Shown one piece after another: positions 37,710 to 48,414 of a stretch of DNA of 64,000 nt. Where the stretch lies: positions 186,001 to 250,000 of the forward strand of contig CAWJAF010000013.1 in the NCBI GenBank assembly GCA_963840785.1. The letters run 5' to 3'. A program made the translations under genes and the position numbers. Position 1 is the first letter of the stretch. Every line of letters starts with the position of its first letter. The notes beneath the pieces are model-generated. The model worked only from the letters and a program-made list of their open reading frames with translations, was not told the origin of the DNA and made no database searches. This stretch comes from JALYOK01 sp963840785 (GTDB lineage: Bacteria; Pseudomonadota; Gammaproteobacteria; Burkholderiales; JALYOK01).

Positions 37710-38722
37710 GCAGAGTTAACCTGTTGCGCCGCCATCATTTCTTCGATGCGTTTGAGTACGCCGTTCTTAACTTCTGCGGCGGCACGTTCAATCGCGGTCT
37801 CGAATGCAAACATGTCCGCCGAACCGTGGCTTTTTACGACAATTCCACGCAGACCCACGAGCGTGGCGCCATTGTAGCGACGCGGATCGACGCGGCGGCG
37901 AAACGAATTGATCACGGGAATGGCGACAATGCTGGAAAGTTTAGTCAGAAAGTTTCGGCTAAACTCTTCGCGCAAAAAGGTGCCCATAATGCGCGCCAAT
38001 CCTTCGGTGGATTTCAGCAAAACGTTGCCGGTAAAGCCGTCGCAAACGACCACATCGACCGTGCCTTTGAAAATATCGTCGCCTTCGACGTTGCCATAAA
38101 AATTCAAATGACTGGCGCGCAATAAGTCAGCCGCTTCCTTGACCACTTCGTTGCCTTTGATCGCCTCTTCGCCGATATTGAGCAAGCCAACTGTTGGGCG
38201 CTCTTTGCCGTCCACGGCAGCGGCAAGCATGGCGCCCATCACGCCGAACTGCAACAATTGTTGGGCCGAGCAATTGACGTTCGCGCCCAAATCCAGCACC
38301 AAGGTTTGGCCTGTGTACGTGGGTAATGTCGCAGCGATGGCGGGCCGTTCGATGCCGGGCAGCGTCTTCAGAACAAAGCTTGATATCGCCATCAGTGCAC
38401 CGGTATTTCCGGCAGACACGCAGGCGTCCGCCCGCCCTTCTTTGACCAGATTAACCGAAACGCGCATGGACGAATCCTTCTTCTTGCGCAATGCCAGCGC
38501 CGGGGATTCATCCATCGATACCACTTCACTTGCCGCTTGTACGTGCAAACGATCAGCGTCGCGATTTTTAGTCGCGGCCAGTGCCACTTCAATTGCGACT
38601 TGATCGCCCACTAGAATAATTCGCGTATTCAGCGTGTGCTTGAGATACGACAATGCCGCGCCAACGGTGACCGGCACACCATGATCACCCCCCATCGCAT
38701 CGATGGCGACCGTAATCGTCAC
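37706..38722 (-). CDS. plsX: Phosphate acyltransferase PlsX
   Basis: PlsX, 338 residues, converts acyl-ACP to acyl-phosphate for phospholipid synthesis. Family stretches include VAIDAMGGDHG at the start, SAGNTGALMA, VLDLGANVNCSAQQLLQFGVMG and VVCDGFTGNVLLKSTEG. It lies between rpmF and fabH, the classic order. Confidence 0.97.
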   Translation of the reverse strand: MTITVAIDAMGGDHGVPVTVGAALSYLKHTLNTRIILVGDQVAIEVALAATKNRDADRLHVQAASEVVSMDESPALALRKKKDSSMRVSVNLVKEGRADACVSAGNTGALMAISSFVLKTLPGIERPAIAATLPTYTGQTLVLDLGANVNCSAQQLLQFGVMGAMLAAAVDGKERPTVGLLNIGEEAIKGNEVVKEAADLLRASHLNFYGNVEGDDIFKGTVDVVVCDGFTGNVLLKSTEGLARIMGTFLREEFSRNFLTKLSSIVAIPVINSFRRRVDPRRYNGATLVGLRGIVVKSHGSADMFAFETAIERAAAEVKNGVLKRIEEMMAAQQVNSA

Positions 38723-38766
38723 AAACGCATCGTCAAGTAAATCTAGGGAGCTTCAGCCGACGTCAA

Positions 38767-38946
38767 TTACTCGCCCTTGGTTGGGACGACTTTCTTACCG
38801 CGATAAAATCCGTTGGGGCTGATGTGGTGCCGCAGGTGTACTTCACCGGTGGTTGGCTCGACGGCCAACGGGGGATTGGTCAAAAAATCGTGGGATCGAT
38901 GCATACCGCGTTTCGACGGCGATTTCTTGTTTTGCTGAACTGCCAT
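38767..38946 (-). CDS. rpmF: 50S ribosomal protein L32
   Basis: A 59-residue protein from ATG 38946 that begins MAVQQNKKSPSKRGMHRSHD, continues with FLTNPPLAVEPTTGEVHLRHH and ends NGFYRGKKVV. This is bacterial L32 without the zinc-binding cysteines. It sits between yceD and plsX as in most gammaproteobacteria. Confidence 0.97.
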   Translation of the reverse strand: MAVQQNKKSPSKRGMHRSHDFLTNPPLAVEPTTGEVHLRHHISPNGFYRGKKVVPTKGE

Positions 38947-38982
38947 GGTGTTACTCCTTCAATCACAATTTCAATCAAACTT

Positions 38983-39471
38983 TTAAGACGGTTTACCTAA
39001 TCTCGCGAAAGGCTGGCCGAACTCTTCTACTAATTCACTTGCCTTAACCAAAACACAATCGTGTTCATGCCTTGGCGCATAGGGTAATCCCAAGATAATT
39101 TCGTCCTCAAGCAATTCGAGAACATTCAACTTACCACTCGCCACGACGACATCGACGTTGGGGTCTTCAGCATCGATATCCGGCAACTGCGCTTCACTTG
39201 CGACCAATACCAAACGACTTTCGATATCCAATTCGTGCTGAAATTCCGCCAAACAGCGCTGGCAAATTAACGTAATTTGCCCAGAAATCGATAAAACTAA
39301 GTTTGGCCGGCGTCGAAAATCTAACTCGCCAATCAGACGAAAATTAAGCTCTCCGTCACTGGACGCTAACGACGCGCGCGCGCGTTCAAAACGGGCGAGC
39401 GCTATTTTACCCTGAAGTGATTCGCTTTTCTTAGCGAACGAGATACTATCGATGACTATTTCGTTCGACAT
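38983..39471 (-). CDS. yceD: YceD/DUF177 family protein (23S rRNA accumulation protein)
   Basis: A protein of 162 residues whose core ICQRCLAEFQHELDIESRLVLV holds the C-x-x-C pair of DUF177 and whose distal part has DVVVASGKLNVLELLEDEIILGLPYAPRHE. In E. coli the homologue is linked to 23S rRNA levels. I chose ATG 39471 (MSNEIVIDSISF); the upstream extension overlaps the divergent maf gene. Its neighbour rpmF is cotranscribed. Confidence 0.92.
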   Translation of the reverse strand: MSNEIVIDSISFAKKSESLQGKIALARFERARASLASSDGELNFRLIGELDFRRRPNLVLSISGQITLICQRCLAEFQHELDIESRLVLVASEAQLPDIDAEDPNVDVVVASGKLNVLELLEDEIILGLPYAPRHEHDCVLVKASELVEEFGQPFARLGKPS

Positions 39472-39521
39472 AAGGCGCGCATGATAGTATTTACCGAGCG
39501 CCCTGTCAAAGGATTTTTGCA

Positions 39522-40109
39522 TTGAAAAACAAACCTTTAATCCTCGCTTCCTCATCAATTTATCGTCAACAACTGCTACGACGGCTGCGAGTGCCATTCA
39601 CCGCCGTCAGCCCCGATATCGACGAATCGCCGTTGTCGACCGAAACGCCGCCGCAAACAGCGCTGCGCTTAGCCGAGCAAAAAGCGCGCGCGCTCGCGCA
39701 GCGATTTCCCGACGCACTCATCATCGGCTCGGATCAAGTTGCCGTCCTCCATGGCCAAGCCATCGGCAAGCCTGGCAATCACGATAACGCCGTTAAACAA
39801 CTCACCGCAGCCAGCGGCAATGCCGTTCACTTCCACACGGCGCTATGTTTGTTGGATAGCGACACAAATAAAATTCAGCGTAAGATTGTCAGCGTCGAAG
39901 TCAAATTTCGACCACTTTCACCGGCGCAAATCGAGCGCTATCTCTTGGCCGAAACGCCCTACGATTGCGCGGGCAGCGCGAAAAGCGAAGGTCTGGGGAT
40001 TGCGCTAGTTGAATACATTCGCGGCGACGATCCAAACGCACTGATTGGTTTGCCGTTGATCGAGTTGACGACAATGTTGGTTGCTGCGGGAATTTCTATT
40101 CCCCACTAA
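39522..40109 (+). CDS. maf: Maf-family nucleoside triphosphate pyrophosphatase
   Basis: A house-cleaning pyrophosphatase of 195 residues, most like the YceF branch that acts on 7-methyl-GTP. The Maf motif LILASSSIYRQQLLRRLRVPF opens the protein; the catalytic aspartate is in IIGSDQVAVL, followed by GKPGNHDNAVKQL and GSAKSEGLGIALVEYIRGDDPNALIGLPL. The start is TTG 39522 with AAGGA ten bases upstream; no ATG precedes the motif. It is divergent from yceD-rpmF-plsX. Confidence 0.93.
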   Translation: MKNKPLILASSSIYRQQLLRRLRVPFTAVSPDIDESPLSTETPPQTALRLAEQKARALAQRFPDALIIGSDQVAVLHGQAIGKPGNHDNAVKQLTAASGNAVHFHTALCLLDSDTNKIQRKIVSVEVKFRPLSPAQIERYLLAETPYDCAGSAKSEGLGIALVEYIRGDDPNALIGLPLIELTTMLVAAGISIPH

Positions 40110-40157
40110 CGAGTGGTGCAACCGCACTCGCCGGATTTCTAAACTCTTTGGCAAAAA

Positions 40158-40379
40158 ATGGAAATGTTGCGGTGCACTTATGAATCGACGCTTATCGAAT
40201 TGGCCATGGGTAAGAAAAATCTCTTTATTGTCGACGTTCCTGACACAACCGATGTATTCGAAATGTATAAGATTCTGGAGGAAGGTGAGCATAGTAATAT
40301 TTGGATGTTTCAGGACGGTCATCGTGGCCACGCGGTTCGCAATCACGCGAGTGACAAATCCCACAGATCGGATGCGTGA
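40158..40379 (+). CDS. Small hypothetical protein
   Basis: An open frame of 73 codons just after maf. Its first two thirds (LIELAMGKKNLFIVDVPDTTDVFEMYKILEEGEHSNIWMFQDG) have the composition and periodicity of a real folded protein; the C-terminus (HRGHAVRNHASDKSHRSDA) is basic and disordered. I recognise no family and see no clear ribosome site, so the call is tentative. Confidence 0.4.
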   Translation: MEMLRCTYESTLIELAMGKKNLFIVDVPDTTDVFEMYKILEEGEHSNIWMFQDGHRGHAVRNHASDKSHRSDA

Positions 40380-40424
40380 CACGCCTCCCGACGATTAATT
40401 TGCCACCGCGCCATGACACTTACC

Positions 40425-40480
40425 CCACTTGCTTCTTGGCAAGGCATAGCCGGAAAGCCGCATGTATACCGCCTCTTAAG
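40425..40480 (+). repeat. Dispersed intergenic repeat, degenerate copy G
   Basis: TTGGCAAGGCATAGCCGGA followed by AAGCCGCATG resembles the copies at 2881, 14821 and 49093. It fills part of the 230-base gap before the methyltransferase. Confidence 0.4.
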
Positions 40481-40612
40481 TCAACGCATTTTACGGAACA
40501 TGAGAGTTAGAATAATATCCAAAATGATGTATGAGATCGCAAATGCTAACCCAATTTCTTTGTACAACTAAACCGGATTGCGTTCTCATTTTAGTGGCTA
40601 ATTGAGGATCAA

Positions 40613-41344
40613 ATGAAGACCTATTCACAGAATTTCTACAACAACCGGCACGAGAAGACCCTTCACTCGGCAAATACTATTCTTTCAATTGTCTTGGATC
40701 ATATTCCAACAATTGATTCAGCCGTTGATATCGGATGTGGGACGGGCACTTGGTTATCGGTACTAACAGAGAAAGGCGTGAATCATGTTCAAGGAATCGA
40801 TGGCGATTGGGTCGCTAAGGAACTTCTGGTTATTCCAACGAATCACTTTAGCCAAGTTGATCTGAGCAAAGTGGCGGTAACACTCCCGCGAAAATATGGC
40901 TTGGCTATTTCGCTGGAAGTCGCAGAACACCTATCATCCGATCGCGCGGCAGCGTTCGTTGCCTCGCTAACAAATTTGTCTGATTTCGTACTATTTTCTG
41001 CTGCGGTACCTTTTCAAGGCGGCAGCGGTCACGTCAATGAGCAGTGGCCGCGATATTGGGCAGAACTCTTTTCGGCCCAAAGCTATGTTGCGTACGATCT
41101 AATCCGTCCCAAAATTTGGAACGACGAGAAAATTCCGTTTTGGTATCGGCAGAATATATTGCTGTTTGCAAAACAAAACGTATCCCATAACGTTCGAGTT
41201 GAATCCAGTGGCCTGAATTCTTCGTCAATGCCTCTTGACGTCGTTCACCCAGAACTCTACCGATCCAAGGTCGACGCTCAAACCGGCGTCAAGTCAACTT
41301 TTAAGTTATTTCGTCGAGAATTGCGGAATCGATTTCGTAAGTGA
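40613..41344 (+). CDS. SAM-dependent methyltransferase
   Basis: A class I methyltransferase of 243 residues. The SAM-binding motif I is SAVDIGCGTGTWLSVL near residue 37, followed by VQGIDGDWVAKE, LAISLEVAEHLSSD and the VLFSAAVPFQGGSGHVNEQWP region. The rest (YWAELFSAQSYVAYDLIRPKIWND) resembles methyltransferases of surface-polysaccharide loci. The substrate is unknown. Its AT-richer composition and solo position next to an island boundary suggest acquisition by transfer. Confidence 0.85.
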   Translation: MKTYSQNFYNNRHEKTLHSANTILSIVLDHIPTIDSAVDIGCGTGTWLSVLTEKGVNHVQGIDGDWVAKELLVIPTNHFSQVDLSKVAVTLPRKYGLAISLEVAEHLSSDRAAAFVASLTNLSDFVLFSAAVPFQGGSGHVNEQWPRYWAELFSAQSYVAYDLIRPKIWNDEKIPFWYRQNILLFAKQNVSHNVRVESSGLNSSSMPLDVVHPELYRSKVDAQTGVKSTFKLFRRELRNRFRK

Positions 41345-41942
41345 GAAAAACTAGCGTGTTTTTTTGTCGCATTTACGTTAACTCTAGATACGAAAAAGGG
41401 TTAGCGAACTGCGCTAATCTCATGTCGTGATTGGTAGGTCGTGGCAGGCTCAAACGGCCTACTGATCTATTGAAAGTTTTATTTTTACGTAATTGCAATG
41501 ACGTACTGAATTGGCGTGCCCTTACTCCGTGGTAATCCGGAAAATCGGGAAAATTGTCGCATTGTGAGCGATATAGAAACTTCTTTAATTGTGCCAGGTT
41601 CGACATTTTTAGAAAATGCGGCTGAGGCCCATTGCAGTTTGCCTGCGTCCCCCGCGCGTAAAAAACAAGTTCGCTCTCGTGGATTAAATGTCGAAGCGGT
41701 TTCCATTTAAAACATCCATCTTACGGCGATACGTGTAAATACTTACAGCTCGAAGAGCTTACTTGCCATTGACTTCTCGACGCAGAGTATAGGTCAACAG
41801 GAACTGTTTTTAAAATCAAACAAGGCATTGCATGATAATGGTCATCCAATTGCCTTTTTAATTGACATGATCGTTTCCCCTAAGCGAAAATCGTATCTAG
41901 AAACAAAGCGGTTTCAACAGCAACAACAACTGGGAGGTTGAA
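41345..41942. other. Left island boundary region without a recognisable gene
   Basis: About 600 bases between the methyltransferase and the RHS gene. It contains the partial tRNA-Lys copy (41386-41459), a hairpin-like stretch near 41822-41862 followed by T, and the ribosome site GGGAGG just before 41943. Two overlapping short frames exist around 41.5-41.7 kb, but neither resembles a protein I know. Confidence 0.6.
41386..41459 (-). repeat. Partial tRNA-Lys 3' end with terminator, attachment-site-like copy (left)
   Basis: These 74 bases match 49325-49398 in the same orientation at 66 positions, with an unbroken 24-base match over the tRNA 3' end (CCA, acceptor and part of the T arm). The copy also includes the hairpin that follows the tRNA. 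It has no tRNA 5' half, so it is a fragment, as expected for the displaced end left by site-specific integration. Confidence 0.75.
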
Positions 41943-44900
41943 ATGACTGGAATCGGTAAAGCTACGCTCGCAATGGGCTTGAGTAAGTTGTGTTTCCCTC
42001 CTTTTTATCTCCAACTAAAAATACACATCGCGGCAATTATGTTCGCACTGCCAGGGTTGGTTTTTGCCCAAACCCAAATGGCGATACCAGGCTCAGTCTC
42101 TGTTAGCCCAACGGGTGCCGCGACGTACAATATTCCTATTCAAGTTCCGCCCGGAACAGCGGGCATTCAGCCAAGCTTAGCGCTAACGTATAACAGTCAA
42201 TCGGGCAATGGCCTAGCTGGCGTGGGGTGGTCTCTTTCGGGCTTTAGTGCAATCCTTCGCTGTCCTCGGACCATTGTTCAAGATGGTATATCAGGCTCAA
42301 TTAACTACGACGCCAACGATCGTTTTTGCCTGAATGGCGAGCGGTTGATTCGTATTGATCTCGGGCTGAACTATGGCGCGCCCGGGCAGGTATATCGCAC
42401 CGAGCATGAAAGTTTTACAAAGGTTCAATCGTTCGGTGGAATTGACGGCAATCCCGCGTACTTTGTCGCGCGGACCAAAAGCGGGCAAAATCTGTACTTT
42501 GGAAATACGCCGGACTCGGCAGTTGAGGCATATGGCCAATCGAAAATTCGCAGCTGGGCGCTCGGTCGAGTCGAAGATCGTGCTGGAAACTTTCTGACGA
42601 TTTCCTATTTCGAAAATTCTTTCGCCGGTGGTGAACATAAACCTGCGGTAATTTCCTATACCGGTAACAGCAATACGGGGATTGCACCATACGCGAGCGT
42701 AACGTTCAACTACGAAAGTACCGCACGGCCCGATGCATTCTCAGGTTATGAATCCGGCTCGATTGTTCAAGATACGCGGCGATTGGGCTCGATCACGACG
42801 AAGGTAGGCACAAGTGTTGTAAAGAACTACTTCCTTACCTACCAGACAGCACTATCTCCTGATACGAATCGTTCTCGGCTAGAAAGTATCACAGAATGTG
42901 ATGCGGCCGAAACTTGCCTCCCGTCAACTTTCGCAACATACGCATATCCGACCCTTGGTTTCGGAAATACTCAGTGGACTGCACAAGGAGGAGCGGAGGC
43001 CGTCATCGGCGACTATAACGGCGACGGTCGCGTGGACATGGCGAACTACACCGGCAGTGGCGGTGTATGGCGAATTTGCTTATCGTCGGGTAGCGGATTT
43101 AGCTGTAATCCATGGACCGCTCAAGGCGGGGCGGAGGTGATTACCGGCGACTTCAACGGCGACGGAAGAACGGACCTTGCGAGCTACAGCGGTTCCAACA
43201 GTATCTGGCGCATTTGTTTATCAACGGGCGTCAGGATTTAGTTGCAATCCATGGACCGCACGTGGCGGGCTATCCGTTAAGACTGGTGATTTTAATGGTG
43301 ATGGCAAAACGGATATGGCCTCATATACCGGCAACGGCGGTATATGGGAGATATGTTTATCGATTAATATCGGTTTTGCCTGTACGCAATGGACAACGCC
43401 ATTTGGCGCAGAAATCAAGACTGGCGACTACAACGGCGACGGCAAAACCGACATGGTATTTTACACTGGCAATGGCGGTATTTGGTGGGTCTGTTTATCA
43501 ACTGGGACGGGATTTTCTTGTAGCCAATGGACAACGCCATTTGGTGCGGAAAGCAAGACTGGCGATTACAACGGCGATGGCAAAACCGACATGGTGTTTT
43601 ACACTGGCAATGGCGGCATTTGGTGGGTCTGTTTATCAACTGGGACCGGATTTGCGTGTACCCAATGGACCACACCGTTTGGCGCTGAAATCAAGACCGG
43701 TGACTACAACGGCGACGGCAGAACGGACATGGTGTTTTACACCGGCAATGGGGGTATTTGGTGGGTTTGTTTGTCGAAAGGAAATGCATTTAGTTGTAAT
43801 CAGTGGACCGCTACTGGTGGCGGCGAAGCTGTAATCGCAGATTTTGATGGTGACGGGAAGACCGATCACGCGACGTACACGGGAAGTGGCGGCATTTGGA
43901 ATGTTAATCTTGCTGGGAGTGGAGAGAGAAAGGCTCCTGACAGCCTCGCCACAGTGCTTAGATTCGGGGTTCAAACCACCTTTACCTATAAGCCCATGAC
44001 CGACAGTACAGTCTATGGGAAGGGAAGCAGTTCTACTGGCCCCTATGTTGATGTTCAAGCCGCGATTTACGTAGTCTCCAACACGAGTACGAGTAATGGA
44101 ATAGGTGGGTTTCGAGATTTTCGCTACTATTATTTCGGTGCGGTCGCTCATGTGCAGGGCGGCGGCATGATGGGTTTCAGTGCTTTGCAAGTCGACGACG
44201 TCATCAATCAAACAGTAAAGACGACCTATTCGCGCACCGATTGGCCTTATCAGGGCTTCGTCTACGCCAGTCAGTCCCAAACCGTCGGTGGCGCAGTGTT
44301 GAGCAGAGTCGATAGTACGCTGGCGGCTCAAAGTACATATACGGGTGTTTACTTCATGTACACCAGCGAGGTGAAAGAAAAGATTTATACGGCCCACGAT
44401 GGAATAGTGGGTTCTACTGGCATCTCTGGCTCCACCCAAATTAACCTGATTTCGACCGTTACCGAATTTGCGGGTTCACCGCAATACGGCAATGCAACCA
44501 AAATTACGGTGACTGATATCTTCGGCCCCGTCAGCACGACGGTAAACAACTATGAGCTTGCCGATCTGACGAATTGGAATATCGGCAAACTTAGCTGTTC
44601 TGCAGTAACAAAAACACAGCCCGGCGGAACAGTTTCACAAACCAGAACTTCGAGATTCGGCTACGAAACCAGCGCGAGGGGATTTTTACTTAACGAAACC
44701 ATCGAACCCGGTACATCCTGCATTGGTGCGCCGCAGGCATCCACCGACGCGACTTTGCGTTTGACCACTACCTATGGATATGACTCGTATGGCAACACGG
44801 CTAGTGTCACCGTCTCTGGCGGAATGACGGGAACCAGTCTTGTTCCAAGTCGAACAACAATCAACAGTTATGTCGCTACTGCTACAAATCCAACTCCAGG

Positions 44901-47900
44901 GCGTTTTGCTACGAGTACCACCGTCGCAAACGGCACAGCACTTAGTCAGACCGAATCACGAGAATTCGATAACCGATTTGGTGGCATGACGAAGCTGATT
45001 GGCCCCAATGGTGCCGCGTTGGCAACGACGTGGCAGTACGATAGCTTTGGTCGGAAGTTCAATGAGAACCGCGCCGATGGCACTGCTACAACCATCAGTT
45101 ATGCCTACATGGCGCCCGCTTATACCATCACGACAGCCACAACAGGCGCGCCAACTACTAGCACTCAGTTCGATATACTCAATCGACCATGGCGTACCTA
45201 TACCACCCATTTCGACAACGTTCGCGTTATTGGTAGCGGGATTGACTATGATAGTCGCGGCCGTGTTTCGGTCCGGTATCGAAACTTCCTATCGGGCGCC
45301 ACGACGTTTCCCAACACAATATATACCTACGACATCCTCGGCCGTGTTCGTACGTCTAGCACCTCCCACGGGTTGACCACCACGTACGGCTATAACAAAG
45401 ACAGGAGCGGTAATTTTAGCCTGCTTTCAACAACGGTGGCCGTAAGCAATAGTACGGGTACCCAAACGACTGCCACGGTTACAAATGCCCGAGGCCAGGT
45501 CACGTCGACGATCGATTCGGGTGGCTACACAACCGGCTTTACTTACGCCTATGGCGCGAATGGGATTTTGGTCACGACCACCACCGATCCTTTGGGCAAC
45601 AAAATTGTCGTCACCGAAGATTTGGCAGGTCGGAAGATTGCCCTGACTGACCCTGACATGGGTGCTTGGATCTATACGTACGATGCGCTCGGCCAGCTCA
45701 AATCTCAAAGGGACGCCAAGCTGCAAACGTCAACCATGGTCTACGACCTCCTCGGTCGAATGACCCAACGCAGCGAGCCCAGCTTAATCAGCAACTATTA
45801 CTACGATAAGTATGCCGACAACAGCGCGTGCAATAAGGGCATCGGCAAGCTTTGCGAAGTTACTGCGAGCGGCGCGGCGACCGTCGCCAACTATCGTCGC
45901 AAGCATTACTACGACAATCTCGGCCGTGGCACCCGCACCGATAACTATGTCGAAGGCACCACCGCCTTCCAGCAAATTGACACGACGTACGGCGTTGCTG
46001 GAGACACGACTTGTCCAAACAGCCACGGAAAGGTGTGTAGCGTAACGTATCCTGCCGTCACGATTGGCGCGAACACTACCCGGCTTAATGTGAAAAACAA
46101 CTACAATGCCGCCGGCTACTTATCGTCCATTACCAACGTTACGACCGGGGCGACAGAATGGACCGCTAATGCCATGGATGCCGATGGTCACGTCACTAGT
46201 GAAGCCATTGGTAAGAACCCGCTTAATGTAAGTGGTATGAACACCCTGCGAACCTACGAGTCAACAACAGGCCGCCTAAAAAATATCGATAGCACCAACG
46301 CTGCCGCACCGCCGCTAGCTGGGGGAACGACGCAGAAGATGTCCTTCGGCTACGATACCATCGGCAACCTCATCAACCGCACCGATGCCTTTACCACGCC
46401 CAGCGCCGCAACGATCAACGAAATCTATACCTACGACGCCTTAAATCGCCTCAAAACCGTTGGGATGAGCGGCGCCGGCGCCGCCACGCTGAACAAGAGC
46501 TACAACTACGACGAAATCGGCAACATCATTTACAAATCCGATCTCGGCGGTACCGGTGTGTTCACCTATCCGGCCTCCGGTGCCGGCAGCGTTCGACCCC
46601 ACGCCGTCACCAGCGTCAATGGCACCATCGGCAGCAACGTCAATCCTAACTACACCTACGATGCCAACGGCAACATGATCACCGCCTTTGCCGGCACACG
46701 CGTGATCACGTATGAATCGTTCAATATGCCGCGCAGTATCAGCCGATCCGGCGTTACCGTCGGTTGGGTGTACGACGCCGACCATAACCGCATAAAAGAA
46801 ACTTACCAACTCGAGTACGGCAGGGTCAGCCGCGACAGCCTATTACGTTAATCCCGGCAATCAACCGTTCTTTGAAAAGCATATCAACATCACCGGAACG
46901 GGGCTGACCGAATATCGCCACTTCATCGGTGGTGTCGCGGTCTATACGCAAAAGAGCAACGCCACGACTGATACAAAATATCTGCTCAAAGATCATCTTG
47001 GCTCGACCACGGTGGTCACCAATAGCGCGGGCGGTGTATTAGAACGTTACAGCTATGACGCCTTCGGCAAGACCCGCAATCTCAACGGCAGCGATATCGC
47101 GGCGGGTACCAGTATGCGCAGCCCCAGCATGCGTCGTGGCTTTACCGGTCATGAAATGCTGTCGGAGCTTAATGGCGGGCTGATCCACATGAATGGCCGC
47201 ATCTACGATCCGAACCTCGGGCGGTTTATGACGGCTGACCCAACGGTGCAGTTTGAAGGGTACAGCCAGAGTTACAACCGATATAGCTACGTTTTGAACA
47301 ATCCGTTGAGCTTTACTGATCCCACCGGATTTGGGCTAGGTGAATTCGCAGCAGCCTTTGAAGATTCCGTCAAGGATCCTTTCACAATCGAAAAATCCTA
47401 CTACGCCTTCAGCAAATTTCCCGGCGCGCAGGATGTTAGCAAATTCATGATGCAAAACAGTTGGGCGCGCGCACTAGGTCACCAAGCGGCGAGCAGCATT
47501 CCCTATGCGGGATGGGCCGTAAACGCCTATCTCTCTGGGTACGATGTATGGTACCAAGGCGGCACTCACGCAGATATTGAGCGGGCGTGGGCGGTTTCTA
47601 TAGGGTCGGCGGTCGCTTCCAAATTAGCTGATAAATACATTAATGCAGATAGTAGCCCGTTCTTCAACGCACTTGCGCATGGGGCAATTGGATGTGCAGC
47701 AGCAGATGCAGGCGGCGGAGATTGCGGTAGAGGTGCTACTCAATCGTTTGCGCTCACGCTCGCGAAAAATTATCTTCCTAAGGCGATTGCGTATCTGCAG
47801 TCGCAGACGGCAGGTGACGCTATGACAAATGGAACGACAAATTCCGTCGATGAGTCTGAATCCCGATCGGATACGATGAGAGACGTGGAGCCGAACGCAG

Positions 47901-48304
47901 AGATCACTGCACAAGCCGGTGACAAAGTCGCCGCGGTAATTTATCTTCGCACGGGACCGAACGGCGAATGTTATGTCGGTTCTTGTCTCGATGCACGATT
48001 TCCAGCTAGGCAGGTTGAACACGATCGTAAGACCGGTAGAGTTAATCGCTACAAACCACTCGAACAAGTTCCTGATAGCTTGCGAGACATGGCTGAAGAG
48101 ACCTTAATTCGTAAATACGGGGGGCCCGCCAAACAGGGTGGAGCCCTGGAGAATAGACGCTATCAAATGAACAACGATAGGTATAACAACGCAGGTGGAA
48201 CGACACCTAAACCAACTGGCGGGGCCGGTGGCAATCTTCCGACCCCGACGGGTGCGCCTAGCGGATGGTTTCCTGGTGCACCACCGCGGAGGCAGCCGTT
48301 TTAA
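41943..48304 (+). CDS. Exported SpvB/RHS-repeat polymorphic toxin with GIY-YIG-like tip, two frameshifts
   Basis: A giant protein of about 2,120 residues once two one-base insertions (near 43230 and 46825) are removed. In order: a signal peptide (IMFALPGLVFAQTQ), an SpvB-type N-terminal domain (IPGSVSVSPTGAATYNIPIQ, LALTYNSQSGNGLAGVGWSL), seven 46-residue FG-GAP-like repeats, and a long series of YD/RHS repeats (YDSFGRKFNENRADG, YDALGQLKSQRDAK). The RHS core follows (LKDHLGSTTVVTNSAGG, YDAFGK, RFMTADP, NNPLSFTDPTG), then a variable C-terminal region. The tip has VIYLRTGPNGECYVGSCLD, RQVEHDRKTGR, EETLIRKYGG and ENRRYQM, matching the order of GIY-YIG/URI nuclease residues. The architecture is that of a contact-dependent toxin shell; nuclease activity is inferred. 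GGGAGG precedes ATG 41943. Confidence 0.85.
42975..43940 (+). repeat. Seven tandem 138-base repeats (FG-GAP-like units) inside the RHS gene
   Basis: Units start with a W codon at 42975, 43113, 43252, 43390, 43528, 43666 and 43804. All steps are 138 bases except the second (139), which marks an inserted base. Each encodes W-T-..-GAE..TGDYNGDGKTDM..YTGNGGIW..CLSTG; D-x-N-G-D-G-x-T-D is a calcium-binding-type loop. Units 4-6 are nearly identical in DNA. Confidence 0.85.
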
Positions 48305-48414
48305 TTAACGCCTTTTGGTAACAATTAATGGGCTGGTAAAATTAAATCGAAATGACGCCGAATTGATGGCGATATAGATCGAGGCGATTAAACAAACAAA
48401 GGAGAAAGAAATCC

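Noticed and set aside
41485..41710. Short frames at the left island boundary as a gene
   Set aside because: Open on both strands with no family resemblance or ribosome site; too weak to call.
43112..43834. 240-codon plus-strand frame inside the RHS gene
   Set aside because: It is the tandem repeat read in another frame, which stays open because each unit is a multiple of three.
42975..43940. CRISPR-like array because of regular spacing
   Set aside because: The 138-base units are coding repeats without unique spacers between short repeats.
43636..44439. Minus-strand frame of 267 codons opposite the RHS gene
   Set aside because: Antisense shadow; no start signal and no recognisable domain.
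43177..46851. RHS middle part as a separate gene
   Set aside because: Its first codons are the out-of-frame continuation of the second repeat unit, so it is the same gene after a one-base insertion, not an independent start.
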